Assembly: GCA_039180415.1 (NCBI GenBank)
Contig: JBCDDH010000045.1
Location: 1-27,330, forward strand
Direction of reading: 5' to 3'
DNA length: 27,330 nucleotides
Origin: CAZIXN01 sp039180415
GTDB taxonomy: Bacteria > Planctomycetota > Phycisphaerae > Phycisphaerales > Phycisphaeraceae
The notes below the pieces were generated by a model. The model saw only the letters and a list, made by a program, of their open reading frames with translations, searched no databases and was not told where the DNA came from. The stretch's first letter is position 1. Every line of letters begins with the position of its first letter. The position numbers and the translations under genes are program-made. This document shows positions 1-7,457 of this stretch, piece by piece.

Positions 1-806
1 CCGCCCACTCCGCTCCATATGGCGCGATCCCCGTCATCTGCGACAACACCACGATGACACCGATGCTGCTGCGGCCCATCGACCACGGCATCGACGTGGT
101 CGTCTATTCCACCACCAAGTTCATCGGCGGGCACGGCACCCACATCGGCGGCGCGATCGTCGATAGCGGAAACTTCAAGTGGGCCGACCAGCCCGAGAAG
201 TGGCCGGAGTTCTGCGGCCCCTCCCCGTCGTACCACGGCGCGGTCTTCGAAGAGCACCTCCGCGACATGGGGAACATCGCCTACAACGTCCACATCCGCA
301 CGCACCAGCTCCGCGACACCGGCGCGGCCATGTCGCCCTTCGCCGCGTTCCTGTTCCTGCAAGGCCTCGAAACCCTGCACCTGCGCATGCCGCGCCACTG
401 CGACAACGCGCTCAAGCTCGCCAAGTTCCTCGAAGCTCACGACGCCGTGGAATGGGTCAACTACCCCGGGCTGGACTCGCACACGGACCACGCGAACGCC
501 CAGAAATACCTGCCCGACGGCCAGGGCGCGCTGCTCGGGTTCGGGATCCGTGGCGGCGCGGAGGCCGGCAAAAAATTCATCGAGTCCTGCCAGCTCGCCT
601 CGCACCTCGCCAACATCGGCGACGCCAAAACACTGGTCATCCACCCCGCCTCGACGACGCACTCGCAGTTGTCCGAAGACGAACAGAAGCGCACCGGCGT
701 CAGCCCCGAGTACATCCGCGTGTCCACCGGCATCGAAGACTTCGACGACATCAAGGCCGATTTCGCCCAGGCTCTCGAAAAGGCCGCCGTCCCCGTTCCG
801 GCCTGA
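1..806 (+). CDS. metY: O-acetylhomoserine sulfhydrylase (MetY type), C-terminal part
   Basis: This is the last 267 codons of a PLP-dependent Cys/Met-metabolism enzyme. The reading frame starts at base 3 and the gene begins outside the window. The family makes homocysteine from O-acetylhomoserine and sulfide, in the cytoplasm. Visible family features are a CDNT segment, whose Asp contacts the PLP pyridine nitrogen, followed by STTKFIGGHG, whose Lys (residue 39 of the visible part) forms the PLP Schiff base. The segment LVIHPASTTHSQ and the ending IRVSTGIEDFDDI are typical of the substrate-binding C-terminus. The fragment length fits a 430-residue enzyme missing about 160 N-terminal residues. 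Cystathionine gamma-synthase is a close relative, but the GGHGTHIGG stretch and the insert around WPEFCGPSPSYHG favour MetY. A strong terminator follows 27 bases after the stop, so this is the last gene of its transcript. Confidence 0.9.
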   Translation, partial: AHSAPYGAIPVICDNTTMTPMLLRPIDHGIDVVVYSTTKFIGGHGTHIGGAIVDSGNFKWADQPEKWPEFCGPSPSYHGAVFEEHLRDMGNIAYNVHIRTHQLRDTGAAMSPFAAFLFLQGLETLHLRMPRHCDNALKLAKFLEAHDAVEWVNYPGLDSHTDHANAQKYLPDGQGALLGFGIRGGAEAGKKFIESCQLASHLANIGDAKTLVIHPASTTHSQLSEDEQKRTGVSPEYIRVSTGIEDFDDIKADFAQALEKAAVPVPA

Positions 807-833
807 ACTGATCCCCCCACGCAACCCCCACCC

Positions 834-864
834 AAGCCCACGGTCCATGACCGTGGGCTTTTTT
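834..864 (+). terminator. Intrinsic terminator of the metY-type gene
   Basis: A perfect 12-bp stem (834-845 pairing with 849-860, AAGCCCACGGTC) closes a three-base loop and runs into six consecutive T (859-864). It lies 27 bases after the stop codon of the sulfhydrylase gene. This is the clearest intrinsic terminator in the window. Confidence 0.93.
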
Positions 865-1053
865 ACGTGAACCAGAACAAACCCCATGCGGCGATCTCAG
901 CCTGTCCGCCGCCGCCCGGTTCAACACGGCTCACAACAAGGAAAACCAATCAACGACGCGCGGGACGCATCGGGAAAGCCGCAATAGTCCCCGCGCGGAC
1001 GATTTGATAAAAAAAATGTGATTCACACCCATCTTGCCCGAGAGGAGACGAAT

Positions 1054-2097
1054 ATGAATTTTGCTTCGCGTGTCTGCGCCGGCTGCCCTTGCGTCGCCGC
1101 GGTGGCCTTCGCCCTGAATTGGGTCGCCTACCCCGCCTCGGCCTCGACGATCACCCCCACATACAGCCTTACCGCCGGCGACGCCACCACCGGCGATAAC
1201 GCCTTTTTTGCCAACGGCGGCACGCGCTGGAACGTCGACCCCGGCGCCGACGACTACTTCAACGAAACCTACGAACGCCCCACCGCGCAGACCTACGAGA
1301 ACCGCAACAAGCCCGGCGTCGGTGTCGTCGCCGCCGCCAACGAATACTTCGGCTACGTCGACCTCAAAGAAGGCAGCTACGGCTACGACGACCAGTACAT
1401 GTACTTCCAACTCGTCCTCTACACGGGCGTCCGTCAAACCGACGACGGCACCATCGACGGCGAGAGCTTCGGCTCCGGTACGCAATATGGCGTGCGCTTC
1501 AGCGATCAGGACCCCGACGGAGCCGACGGCTTCCTCCTCCGCGTGGCGGGGGACTCGAAAGAACTCTGGTCGTCGACCTTCGTAACCAAGTCGGCCGAAG
1601 GCTTCTACGACACCGACGGCGACGTCGGCGGGCCGGGCGGCGTGGCGGTGGTCAACGAAGGCACCGACGGCTACGAAACCGAACGCGTCAAGAGCGACGG
1701 CGGCCTCGAGAACGATACCGACACCAAGGTGATGTTCGCCCGCATCCTCGGCCCGGAAGACGGGGAGCCCATCGACCCGAGCATCATGCCGGTCGTCGAG
1801 ATCGTGTTCGACTACGCGCAACACAACGCCGCCTATCCGGGCAGCGCCATCGACCCGGCCGGGTTGCAGTATCTGGACTTCGAAGCCGACCGCGGCCTCA
1901 AGGACAACGCGAACTATTTCTGGAACGACGAGTACAGCTTCACAGAAGCCGGCACGCCTTACGACGCCAGCAACCAACCGCAAAACATCTACGAACTCGA
2001 CACCCTTCGCCTGATTCCCGAGCCCGCGGTCGGTTTGTTCTTCGCACTGTCCTGGCTTGTCATCAACGCCAGCGGCCGAACCCGCCGACCGCGATAG
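1054..2097 (+). CDS. Secreted PEP-CTERM sorting-domain protein
   Basis: This 347-residue exported protein has no recognised enzymatic domain. The start at 1054 is chosen because GAGGAGA (1042-1048) lies five bases upstream, whereas the in-frame ATG at 1018 has no such site. Residues 1-31 look like a signal peptide with a hydrophobic core and an ASAS end. The mature part is acidic and rich in Asp, Gly, Tyr and Asn, as in extracellular planctomycete proteins. The last 27 residues form a PEP-CTERM signal: Pro-Glu-Pro at about 322-324, a hydrophobic segment (AVGLFFALSWLV), then a basic tail (GRTRRPR). In this system an exosortase (EpsH/XrtA type) cleaves at PEP and sorts the protein to the surface or matrix. 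No exosortase is in the window. An A-rich stretch with TTTGATAAAAAAA (1002-1014) may be part of its promoter. The function of the mature domain is unknown. Confidence 0.85.
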   Translation: MNFASRVCAGCPCVAAVAFALNWVAYPASASTITPTYSLTAGDATTGDNAFFANGGTRWNVDPGADDYFNETYERPTAQTYENRNKPGVGVVAAANEYFGYVDLKEGSYGYDDQYMYFQLVLYTGVRQTDDGTIDGESFGSGTQYGVRFSDQDPDGADGFLLRVAGDSKELWSSTFVTKSAEGFYDTDGDVGGPGGVAVVNEGTDGYETERVKSDGGLENDTDTKVMFARILGPEDGEPIDPSIMPVVEIVFDYAQHNAAYPGSAIDPAGLQYLDFEADRGLKDNANYFWNDEYSFTEAGTPYDASNQPQNIYELDTLRLIPEPAVGLFFALSWLVINASGRTRRPR

Positions 2098-2175
2098 AAG
2101 ACGCATCGCTGAGCGGTCGACGACGGGGCAATCGAGAAACTCGTTCACGGAGACGTAGGCCGCAACGAGCACCGT

Positions 2176-2193
2176 GCGCGAACGAGTTCGCGC
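2176..2193. terminator. Hairpin between convergent genes, possible bidirectional terminator
   Basis: GCGCGAAC (2176-2183) is the exact reverse complement of GTTCGCGC (2186-2193), giving a very stable short hairpin. It lies in the 111-base gap between the convergent PEP-CTERM gene and znuB, 15 bases after the znuB stop. It has no T tract on either side, so a terminator role is a guess. A nearby AACTCGTTC (2147-2155) could pair with the same arm as an alternative fold. Confidence 0.4.
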
Positions 2194-2208
2194 GATTCCG
2201 GGGTGCGG

Positions 2209-3075
2209 TCACCGCGCCATCGCGTCCCACGCGACCCGGCCCGCGGCGGCGACCACCAACACCACACACAGCAACGCCACCACGACTTGTCCCGGCGGCA
2301 GATCCCAGACGTACGACAGCCACAGGCCCAGGAACGCGGCGGACAACGCGATCAACGGACTGGCCCAGAACAGCGACCGCACCTCGCCGCACGCCTGCTT
2401 GGCGATCATCACGGGCAGCGCCAGGCAACCGAACGTAAACAGCATCCCCGTGGAGCGCACCCCAAGCCCGACGCAAGCGCCGCTGAAGGCCGCCAACCCC
2501 AAGTACCACGCCCGCACGCGCAACCCGAACGCCGCCGCCATGACCCGGTCGGCTAGCAACAGCACGAGCGAGCGGCCGGTCCAGACCAGCACGCCGACCA
2601 TCGCGAGTAGCAGCACCGCAAACGTCGACACGTCGAGGGCGGTCGCGCCAAACATGGTGGACGTCTGCATGCGGCGGAACTGCTCCATGCCCGCCGGGGC
2701 ATGAGCGAGCACGAGGATCGCGCCGGCCCCCGCGGCGATGAACACCCACGCGGTGCGTTCGTCGCCGTCGAGCCGACTGCCTTGGGTCTGGCGTCCGTCG
2801 CCCAGCATCGTGAGCAACGCGGCCGCGACGGCCGAACCGATCACCACCGCGTCCCGCCAGACGCTACCGGTCGCCTGCGTCGCCGCCGCGCCCGCAAACA
2901 GCGCAAACAGCGCGAAACCGAACGTCGACGCCTGCGCCACGGCGGCCGCCATGAACACCTGCCGCCGCGCCGCGGTGACCACACCCAGCATCGACAGCCC
3001 CATCGCAGCCAGCAGCGTCAGCGTGTACGGCTCTGCGAACAGGCTCCAAGAAGACAGAAACTCGAAGACACTCAC
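2209..3075 (-). CDS. znuB: Zinc/manganese ABC transporter permease (ZnuB type)
   Basis: This 288-residue polytopic membrane protein belongs to the ABC-3 permease family, which carries Zn2+ or Mn2+ across the cytoplasmic membrane. Several hydrophobic segments are visible from about residue 15 to the C-terminus (for example FAVLLLAMVGVLVW, WASPLIALSAAFLGLWLSYV and VVVALLCVVLVVAAAG). The segment CVGLGVRSTGMLFTFGCLALPVMIA is typical of the family, with the conserved Gly-rich turn followed by an LP pair. The length matches ZnuB proteins. Its start overlaps the end of the ATPase gene by four bases (ATGA, 3072-3075), which indicates translational coupling. The neighbouring ATPase and binding protein complete the importer. 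Zinc rather than manganese is inferred from the upstream genes. It is the last gene of the locus. Confidence 0.88.
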   Translation of the reverse strand: MSVFEFLSSWSLFAEPYTLTLLAAMGLSMLGVVTAARRQVFMAAAVAQASTFGFALFALFAGAAATQATGSVWRDAVVIGSAVAAALLTMLGDGRQTQGSRLDGDERTAWVFIAAGAGAILVLAHAPAGMEQFRRMQTSTMFGATALDVSTFAVLLLAMVGVLVWTGRSLVLLLADRVMAAAFGLRVRAWYLGLAAFSGACVGLGVRSTGMLFTFGCLALPVMIAKQACGEVRSLFWASPLIALSAAFLGLWLSYVWDLPPGQVVVALLCVVLVVAAAGRVAWDAMAR

Positions 3076-3965
3076 GCCGCGCCCGCCTCCGGGACGACCA
3101 CGGACTGCGGGTCGAGTTCTCCGTTGGACATCGCCCCGTTCGTCATCGGCCCGTTGGATCGGGCAGATTCGTCCCGCGCTTCGCCCACTCGGAATCGCCC
3201 GTGTTCGTCACGCTCTACCGACACCGGCACACCGAAGGTCGCGTGCAGTCGATCACCGGTGAGCACCTCGTCCTTCGGCCCGGCAACGACCCGGCCGTTC
3301 CGGAAAAACGCGAGATGCGTCGCGTGCTCCGCCGCGATGTTCAGGTCGTGCGTCACGAACACCACCGTCACGTTGAAGTCGCGGTAAAGGCCCCGCATCA
3401 CGTTCAGCACCGCCTCGACCGCCGCGAAGTCCAGCCCGGCCGTCGGCTCGTCCACGATCAGCAAGCTAGGGTCCCGTACCAGCGCCCGGGCCACCAACGC
3501 CCGCTGCTTCTGCCCGCCCGAGAGCGTCCAGTAGTTCTGCCGCTGCGACGCGCCCAGGCCGACCAACTCCAACACCCGCTTGAGCCGGTTCGCCCGCTTG
3601 GTCGCGTCGCTCTTGACCCCCGCCAACCCCGACAACACGAACTCCCGCACCGACGTCGGCAACACCGGGTTCAACTCCAGGCGTTGCGGCACGTAGCTGA
3701 CCTTGCCCGCGCGGAACATCTTGCCTTGCCGGCGTACGAGCCCACGCTGCGGCCGCAGCGCGCCGAGGAGCGACTTGATCAGCGTGGTCTTGCCCTCGCC
3801 GTTGGGGCCGAGGAAGCACCAGAACTCGCCGGCGTGAATGTCGAACGTGACGTCGCTCAACACCGCACGCCCGCCGTAGCCGAGCGTCGCTTGCTGCAAC
3901 GAAAGCAGCGGCGCGTTGCCGGCCTGGTCGGTCGCCTTGGGCCTCGGGAGCGGCGCGATACTCAC
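3072..3965 (-). CDS. znuC: Zinc/manganese ABC transporter ATP-binding protein (ZnuC type)
   Basis: This 297-residue ABC ATPase would energise the zinc importer at the cytoplasmic face. Walker A is GPNGEGKT (residues 53-60), the Q-loop is YVPQR (about 91-95), the ABC signature is LSGGQ (148-152) and Walker B is LLIVDEP (168-174). A switch His follows in VTHD. The core matches ZnuC/MntB-type ATPases. A tail of about 45 residues beyond the core (rich in Asn, Gly, Met and Ser, with NGPMTNGAMSNGE) is unusual and has no recognised function. The gene overlaps znuA at its start (ATGA, 3962-3965) and znuB at its end by four bases each, so the three genes are very probably one translationally coupled unit. 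Confidence 0.9.
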   Translation of the reverse strand: MSIAPLPRPKATDQAGNAPLLSLQQATLGYGGRAVLSDVTFDIHAGEFWCFLGPNGEGKTTLIKSLLGALRPQRGLVRRQGKMFRAGKVSYVPQRLELNPVLPTSVREFVLSGLAGVKSDATKRANRLKRVLELVGLGASQRQNYWTLSGGQKQRALVARALVRDPSLLIVDEPTAGLDFAAVEAVLNVMRGLYRDFNVTVVFVTHDLNIAAEHATHLAFFRNGRVVAGPKDEVLTGDRLHATFGVPVSVERDEHGRFRVGEARDESARSNGPMTNGAMSNGELDPQSVVVPEAGAA

Positions 3966-5026
3966 GGCGTCACCGCCGTCGTGTCGGCACTCGCCTGCTC
4001 GAGCGCGGCGAGCAGCATGTCCGCGTTGTATCGGATCATGTCCAAGTACGTCTCCGTGCCCGGCCGGCTCTCGGGGTTGTGGGCCATCGGCACGATGATC
4101 CCGTCCACCGCGTCCGAGACAAACGCCGCGTGACGCGGATCGAAATACGCCACGGTCAAGATCACCCGAACGCCGTATTGCTTCATCTCTCCGATCAGCT
4201 TCGCCAGGTGCGGCGCCGTCGGCGGCACGCCCGGCTCGGGCTCCATGTATCCCAACACCCGTACGCCGTACCGCCGCGCAACGTACGGCCAGAGGTCGTG
4301 GTCGCCGATGACTCTCAGGTCACGGTACGGCTCGAACGCCGCGAGCGTCCCGCCGAGTTCGACCGGCTCACCGCCGTGCGCTGCGAGATGATCGGGGAGC
4401 TTGTCTTGCTCGATCGCGATCGCGAGTTCTTCAAAGCCCTCTGCTTCGTGCCGCGAAGCGAGCGCCTCGCCGAGCATCAGCGTCATCACCTCGCTTGCGA
4501 ACGCACGGAAGTTGGCTTCGAACGTCTCGGCGTTCTCCGGGGCGAGCTTGCTCAGCTTTTCCGAGACGGCCATGGCCGCCTTCACGCCCTCCACGCCGTC
4601 CACCAGGAAGTGCGGGTTGTCCTCCGGGTGGAACGACCCCGGCACCCCGCGGCCTTCGGGACCGGCGATGGTCCGCAGGTTGTCCGAGAGGTCCAGCTTC
4701 CGCTCCCCCCCGGCCATCAACTCCGGCCGACCGGCCTGGGCGAGCATCCCCGGCAGCCACCCCTCCTCCATGCCTTCGCCCACAATCACCAGCAACTCCG
4801 CCGCCGCCAACGCCTGAATCATCCGCCGCGTCGGCTCCACCACGTGGGGGTCGTCGGGCCCCTTCACGAAGTGCGTCACCTCGACGAGATCCCCGCCTAC
4901 CGCCTCCACGATCGTCTTCACGTCCGTGGAGGAAGCACACACCTTCAGTGGCTCGGCCGTGGCCGCTCCGGCCCAACCAAGCAGCAACGCAACCCAGAAC
5001 GCAAAAATCGGGAGAGTCCTGTTCAT
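3962..5026 (-). CDS. znuA: Zinc ABC transporter substrate-binding protein (ZnuA family)
   Basis: This 354-residue periplasmic metal-binding protein belongs to the cluster A-I (ZnuA/TroA) family. A signal peptide covers residues 1-24 (hydrophobic core FAFWVALLLGWAGAATA, cleavage likely before EPLKV). Candidate metal ligands are His61 in DDPHVVEPT, His139 in NPHFLVD, His243 in GDHDLWPYVARRYG and Asp296 in AYFDPRHA. These sit in the positions where the family has its three His and one Asp/Glu. The long His/Asp-rich loop found in many ZnuA proteins is absent; the equivalent region has only scattered His. The gene ends in a four-base overlap with the ATPase gene. It has no clear ribosome binding site, but an operator-like element ends on the A of its ATG (5026-5041). 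Zinc is the most probable metal; manganese cannot be excluded from sequence alone. Confidence 0.88.
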   Translation of the reverse strand: MNRTLPIFAFWVALLLGWAGAATAEPLKVCASSTDVKTIVEAVGGDLVEVTHFVKGPDDPHVVEPTRRMIQALAAAELLVIVGEGMEEGWLPGMLAQAGRPELMAGGERKLDLSDNLRTIAGPEGRGVPGSFHPEDNPHFLVDGVEGVKAAMAVSEKLSKLAPENAETFEANFRAFASEVMTLMLGEALASRHEAEGFEELAIAIEQDKLPDHLAAHGGEPVELGGTLAAFEPYRDLRVIGDHDLWPYVARRYGVRVLGYMEPEPGVPPTAPHLAKLIGEMKQYGVRVILTVAYFDPRHAAFVSDAVDGIIVPMAHNPESRPGTETYLDMIRYNADMLLAALEQASADTTAVTP

Positions 5027-5041
5027 GAGAACAGTTTATCA
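5026..5041 (-). promoter_or_regulatory. Putative Zur-like operator at the znuA start
   Basis: On the minus strand the site reads TGATAAACTGTTCTCA, and its last base is the A of the znuA ATG. It keeps TGATAA-N5-TCTCA exactly as in the element at 8051-8066. The half-sites are imperfect inverted repeats (TGATAA against TGAGAA). GATAAA or TAAACT inside it could serve as a -10 box, which would give a leaderless or almost leaderless znuA mRNA; no good -35 box was found. A longer overlapping palindrome (5035-5052, 14 of 18 positions symmetric) adds to the inverted-repeat character. The regulator is inferred to be Fur-family (Zur); this is not shown. Confidence 0.6.
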
Positions 5042-5091
5042 CGCCTGAGAAACCAGACGAAGTTCACCGCCCAGCCGTCTCACGAACCGCT

Positions 5092-5382
5092 TTAAGCCAC
5101 GATTTCTCGCGGTCCATCGCCGGTGGTTTTTTCGTAACTGCCGTCACCGGTTTTGACGTACTTGGTGAATCCCCGCTCGGCCAGGTTGCGGTCACTTAAC
5201 GTCTGCCGGGCCCCGGATTCCGACCACTTGCCTGCGATATTCGGCGGCTGGATCAATCGACGGACCGGCTGCCCGGTGGTCGGGTGCTTGGTCAACGCCG
5301 GCTCGGACATCCGCTGCATGACCTCGAACACCTGGCCGGGTTCGCCGTCGGGCAATACGACTTCGTACACGTAAATGGGCAT
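5092..5382 (-). CDS. FmdB-type small protein lacking all cysteines
   Basis: This 96-residue cytoplasmic protein begins MPIYVYE and continues with VFEVMQRMSEPALTKHPTTGQPVRRLI. That matches the N-terminus of FmdB/zinc-ribbon proteins, normally MPIYEY-x-CxxC-...-FE-...-CPxCG-...-V. Here both Cys pairs are gone: the first is replaced by VVLPDG and the second by KHPTTG. The protein contains no Cys at all, so it cannot form the usual zinc ribbon. The start at 5382 is preferred over longer in-frame starts (5421, 5442) because it aligns with the family start and has CGGAG about seven bases upstream. The residues after about 50 are not recognised. It lies between the COG0523 GTPase gene and znuA in the same direction. 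Its role is unknown; a zinc-sparing replacement for a zinc-ribbon paralogue is the favoured inference. Confidence 0.75.
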   Translation of the reverse strand: MPIYVYEVVLPDGEPGQVFEVMQRMSEPALTKHPTTGQPVRRLIQPPNIAGKWSESGARQTLSDRNLAERGFTKYVKTGDGSYEKTTGDGPREIVA

Positions 5383-5443
5383 CGGTGGGCTCCGGGGCTT
5401 GAGTCGCGTGGTTTGTGCCATGCCCTTCAATCGACGAATCAAA

Positions 5444-6652
5444 TCAATCCCAAGACGGCATCCGGTCGTCGATGTTCTGCCAACGCTCCGGGCCTTCCTT
5501 GATTTCCTCGTCCGTCAGCAAGCACGCGTCGAGCTTTGCCGTGATCGCTTCCCGATCCAGCCGGACGCCGATGAACACGATCTCCTGCCGGCAGTCGCCC
5601 GTGTTCTCGTCCCACCGTTCCTCGATCCACTGCAGCGTCTCCGGGTCGTCGGGCCACTGCTCTTTCGGCACGCTCGCGAACCACGACCCCGCGTAGTTGA
5701 TCGAGAAGCTCACGCCCGCCGACGACCAGACCGCGCAGTGCTGCGGCCGACTCGCAAGCCACGCGTACCCCTTCGACCGCGTCACGTCGGTGAGCAAGCC
5801 TTCCTCCTGCGCCGTGGCGATCAGCCGGATCGGATGGAACGGCCGGCGGGCACGGTAGACAAAGCTGCCGATTCCGTATTCCTCGGTCTCGGGCACGTGT
5901 TCGCCGGCCAACTCCTTCGCCCACCCGGCCATCTGCGACGCCCGCTCCTCGTCGAACAGACCCCGCCCCACGATCCGATCCATCGGCAGGTCGCCCCGCG
6001 TCGCCCGCACCAACTCCGCCTCGGGGTTCATCGCCCGCAGCAGACCCTCGAGTTCTCCCAACTCGTCCTCGCTGACCAAGTCGCACTTGTTGATCACGAT
6101 CACGTTCGCGAACTCGATCTGATCGGTCAGCAAGTCCGCGATCGTCCGCTCGTCGTCGTCGCCGAGCGCCATCTCTCGGTCCCGCAAGTCGTCGGCCGTC
6201 TTCAAGTCCCGCGGCAGGTTCCGCGCGTCCACCACCGTGACCATCGTGTCGATGTCCGCCACGTCGCTCAGCGAGAACCCGCCCTCGTCGCGGAAGCTAA
6301 ACGTCGCCGCCACCGGCATCGGCTCGCCGATCCCCGTCGACTCGATCAACAGGTGATCGAACCGGCCCGCTTTCGCCAGCCGCGTCACTTCTTCGATTAA
6401 GTCTTCCCGCAGCGTGCAACAGATACACCCGTTCGACATCTCGACCAGCTTCTCCTCCGTCCGCGACAGCGCCGCGTCGCCGTCCCGCACGGCCGGCCCG
6501 TCCATGTTCACCTCGGACATGTCGTTCACGATCACCGCCACCCGCCGCCCCTCGCGGTTGTGCAGGACGTGGTTCAACAGCGTCGTTTTTCCCGCGCCCA
6601 GAAAGCCCGAGAGCACGGTCACCGGCAGTTTAAATTCGTTCGACTGAATCAT
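5444..6652 (-). CDS. COG0523 (CobW/YeiR/ZigA-like) GTPase, putative zinc metallochaperone
   Basis: This 402-residue G3E-family P-loop GTPase is cytoplasmic. The family uses GTP hydrolysis to deliver a metal to client proteins. Walker A is GFLGAGKT (16-23), the metal-binding CxCC motif is CICC (76-79) inside SNGCICCTLREDL, an ESTGIGEP switch segment lies at 104-111, and the guanine-specificity motif is NKCD (188-191). The C-terminal CobW_C domain begins around residue 255 (RRPFHPIRL) and ends near 390, with ECF-like acidic and aromatic residues such as WDENTGDCRQEIVFIG. The length fits the roughly 400-residue subgroup often found under Zur control. The stop of the preceding gene is only four bases upstream, and the next gene starts 61 bases after the stop. 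Context with a zinc importer strongly favours zinc over cobalt (CobW proper) or nitrile hydratase activation. Confidence 0.9.
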   Translation of the reverse strand: MIQSNEFKLPVTVLSGFLGAGKTTLLNHVLHNREGRRVAVIVNDMSEVNMDGPAVRDGDAALSRTEEKLVEMSNGCICCTLREDLIEEVTRLAKAGRFDHLLIESTGIGEPMPVAATFSFRDEGGFSLSDVADIDTMVTVVDARNLPRDLKTADDLRDREMALGDDDERTIADLLTDQIEFANVIVINKCDLVSEDELGELEGLLRAMNPEAELVRATRGDLPMDRIVGRGLFDEERASQMAGWAKELAGEHVPETEEYGIGSFVYRARRPFHPIRLIATAQEEGLLTDVTRSKGYAWLASRPQHCAVWSSAGVSFSINYAGSWFASVPKEQWPDDPETLQWIEERWDENTGDCRQEIVFIGVRLDREAITAKLDACLLTDEEIKEGPERWQNIDDRMPSWD

Positions 6653-6656
6653 CGAT

Positions 6657-7457
6657 TTATCTCACTGCAATTGAGTAAGCGGAATCCTCATAAGCCAGGC
6701 CATCGACAACCGGCTTCGCTTTGGTCACATCAAAACTGCGATCGGCCTCGCCATCGGGAATCGGCGACGACACCCACGCGTCAACGTTGCATGGTGTCCG
6801 GTACCACCGTGCGTAGCTGGCACGCACCCGCTGCCACGCGGCGACCATCTCGTGCGATTCGGCCACGGCGTGCTTCCACTTCGCCAACGTCCGTTGGCGG
6901 TGCTCCAAGCCTTCTGTTTCGACCACCCACCGCTCGTATTGTCCGCACCACAACGCCGCCGTCGTCCCGAGCTTCCGCGCGTCGGCGTATTCACCCAAGT
7001 GCATCGGCCGACGGAGGTGCGGCTCGATCTGCCGACCGGAATGCACGCCCGAGAGCTCGAACGATCTCGGCAAAAGCCAAACGCCGCGGCGATACCGCGC
7101 GAAGTACCCCTGCTCACCGCTCGGCAAACACAGCCACATCCCGAAGCCCCAGAGCGCGACGTGCATCCCATCGCCCGCGAGTTCGTACCGCGTCCCGCCC
7201 GGACCTTCGGGCGAGCGGTGCCGCTCGAAGCCGAACCGCAGAAGTAGATTCTCGGCCGAAGCCACGTCCTGCCCCCAGCACCAGCACTGCTGATGCATCA
7301 GATCGGCCGCGAAGACCTTTTCTTTCTTGCTTGCTTTGACGTGCCCCTCCAACTTGGCCCGCGGACGTGCGTAGGGGCTTGGCGGACAAAACGAGTTCAA
7401 CGACCGCGCTTTCGCCCCATGACGGGTTGCGTTATGAGGGTTCGTTGAGACGCTCAC
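6657..7457 (-). CDS. Unrecognised 266-residue protein of the zinc locus
   Basis: I do not recognise this family. The start is a GTG that overlaps the stop of the MerC-like gene by four bases (GTGA, 7454-7457), with GGAGG four bases before it. Residues 1-46 are low-complexity and basic. The likely folded part starts at about 47 with KVFAADLMHQQCWCWGQDV. CWCW (58-61) preceded by MHQQ is a possible metal site. A Gly/Trp-rich stretch (HVALWGFGMWLCLPSGEQGYFARYRRG) follows, then YERWVVETEGLEHRQR. The second half is rich in Trp, His and Arg and has no signal peptide or membrane span, so it is probably cytoplasmic. It lies between two genes with metal-linked homology and is translationally coupled to both sides (four bases before the GTPase start), so a role in zinc homeostasis is inferred. 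An enzyme role cannot be assigned. Confidence 0.8.
   Translation of the reverse strand: MSVSTNPHNATRHGAKARSLNSFCPPSPYARPRAKLEGHVKASKKEKVFAADLMHQQCWCWGQDVASAENLLLRFGFERHRSPEGPGGTRYELAGDGMHVALWGFGMWLCLPSGEQGYFARYRRGVWLLPRSFELSGVHSGRQIEPHLRRPMHLGEYADARKLGTTAALWCGQYERWVVETEGLEHRQRTLAKWKHAVAESHEMVAAWQRVRASYARWYRTPCNVDAWVSSPIPDGEADRSFDVTKAKPVVDGLAYEDSAYSIAVR

Noticed and set aside
1005..1026. TGATAA near the PEP-CTERM gene as a third copy of the zinc-locus operator
   Set aside because: It is followed by an A run and no TCTCA at the right spacing, so it does not match the element.
931..2172. Minus-strand frame of 413 codons
   Set aside because: It lies opposite the PEP-CTERM gene and its product is a Val/Ala-rich shadow without motifs.
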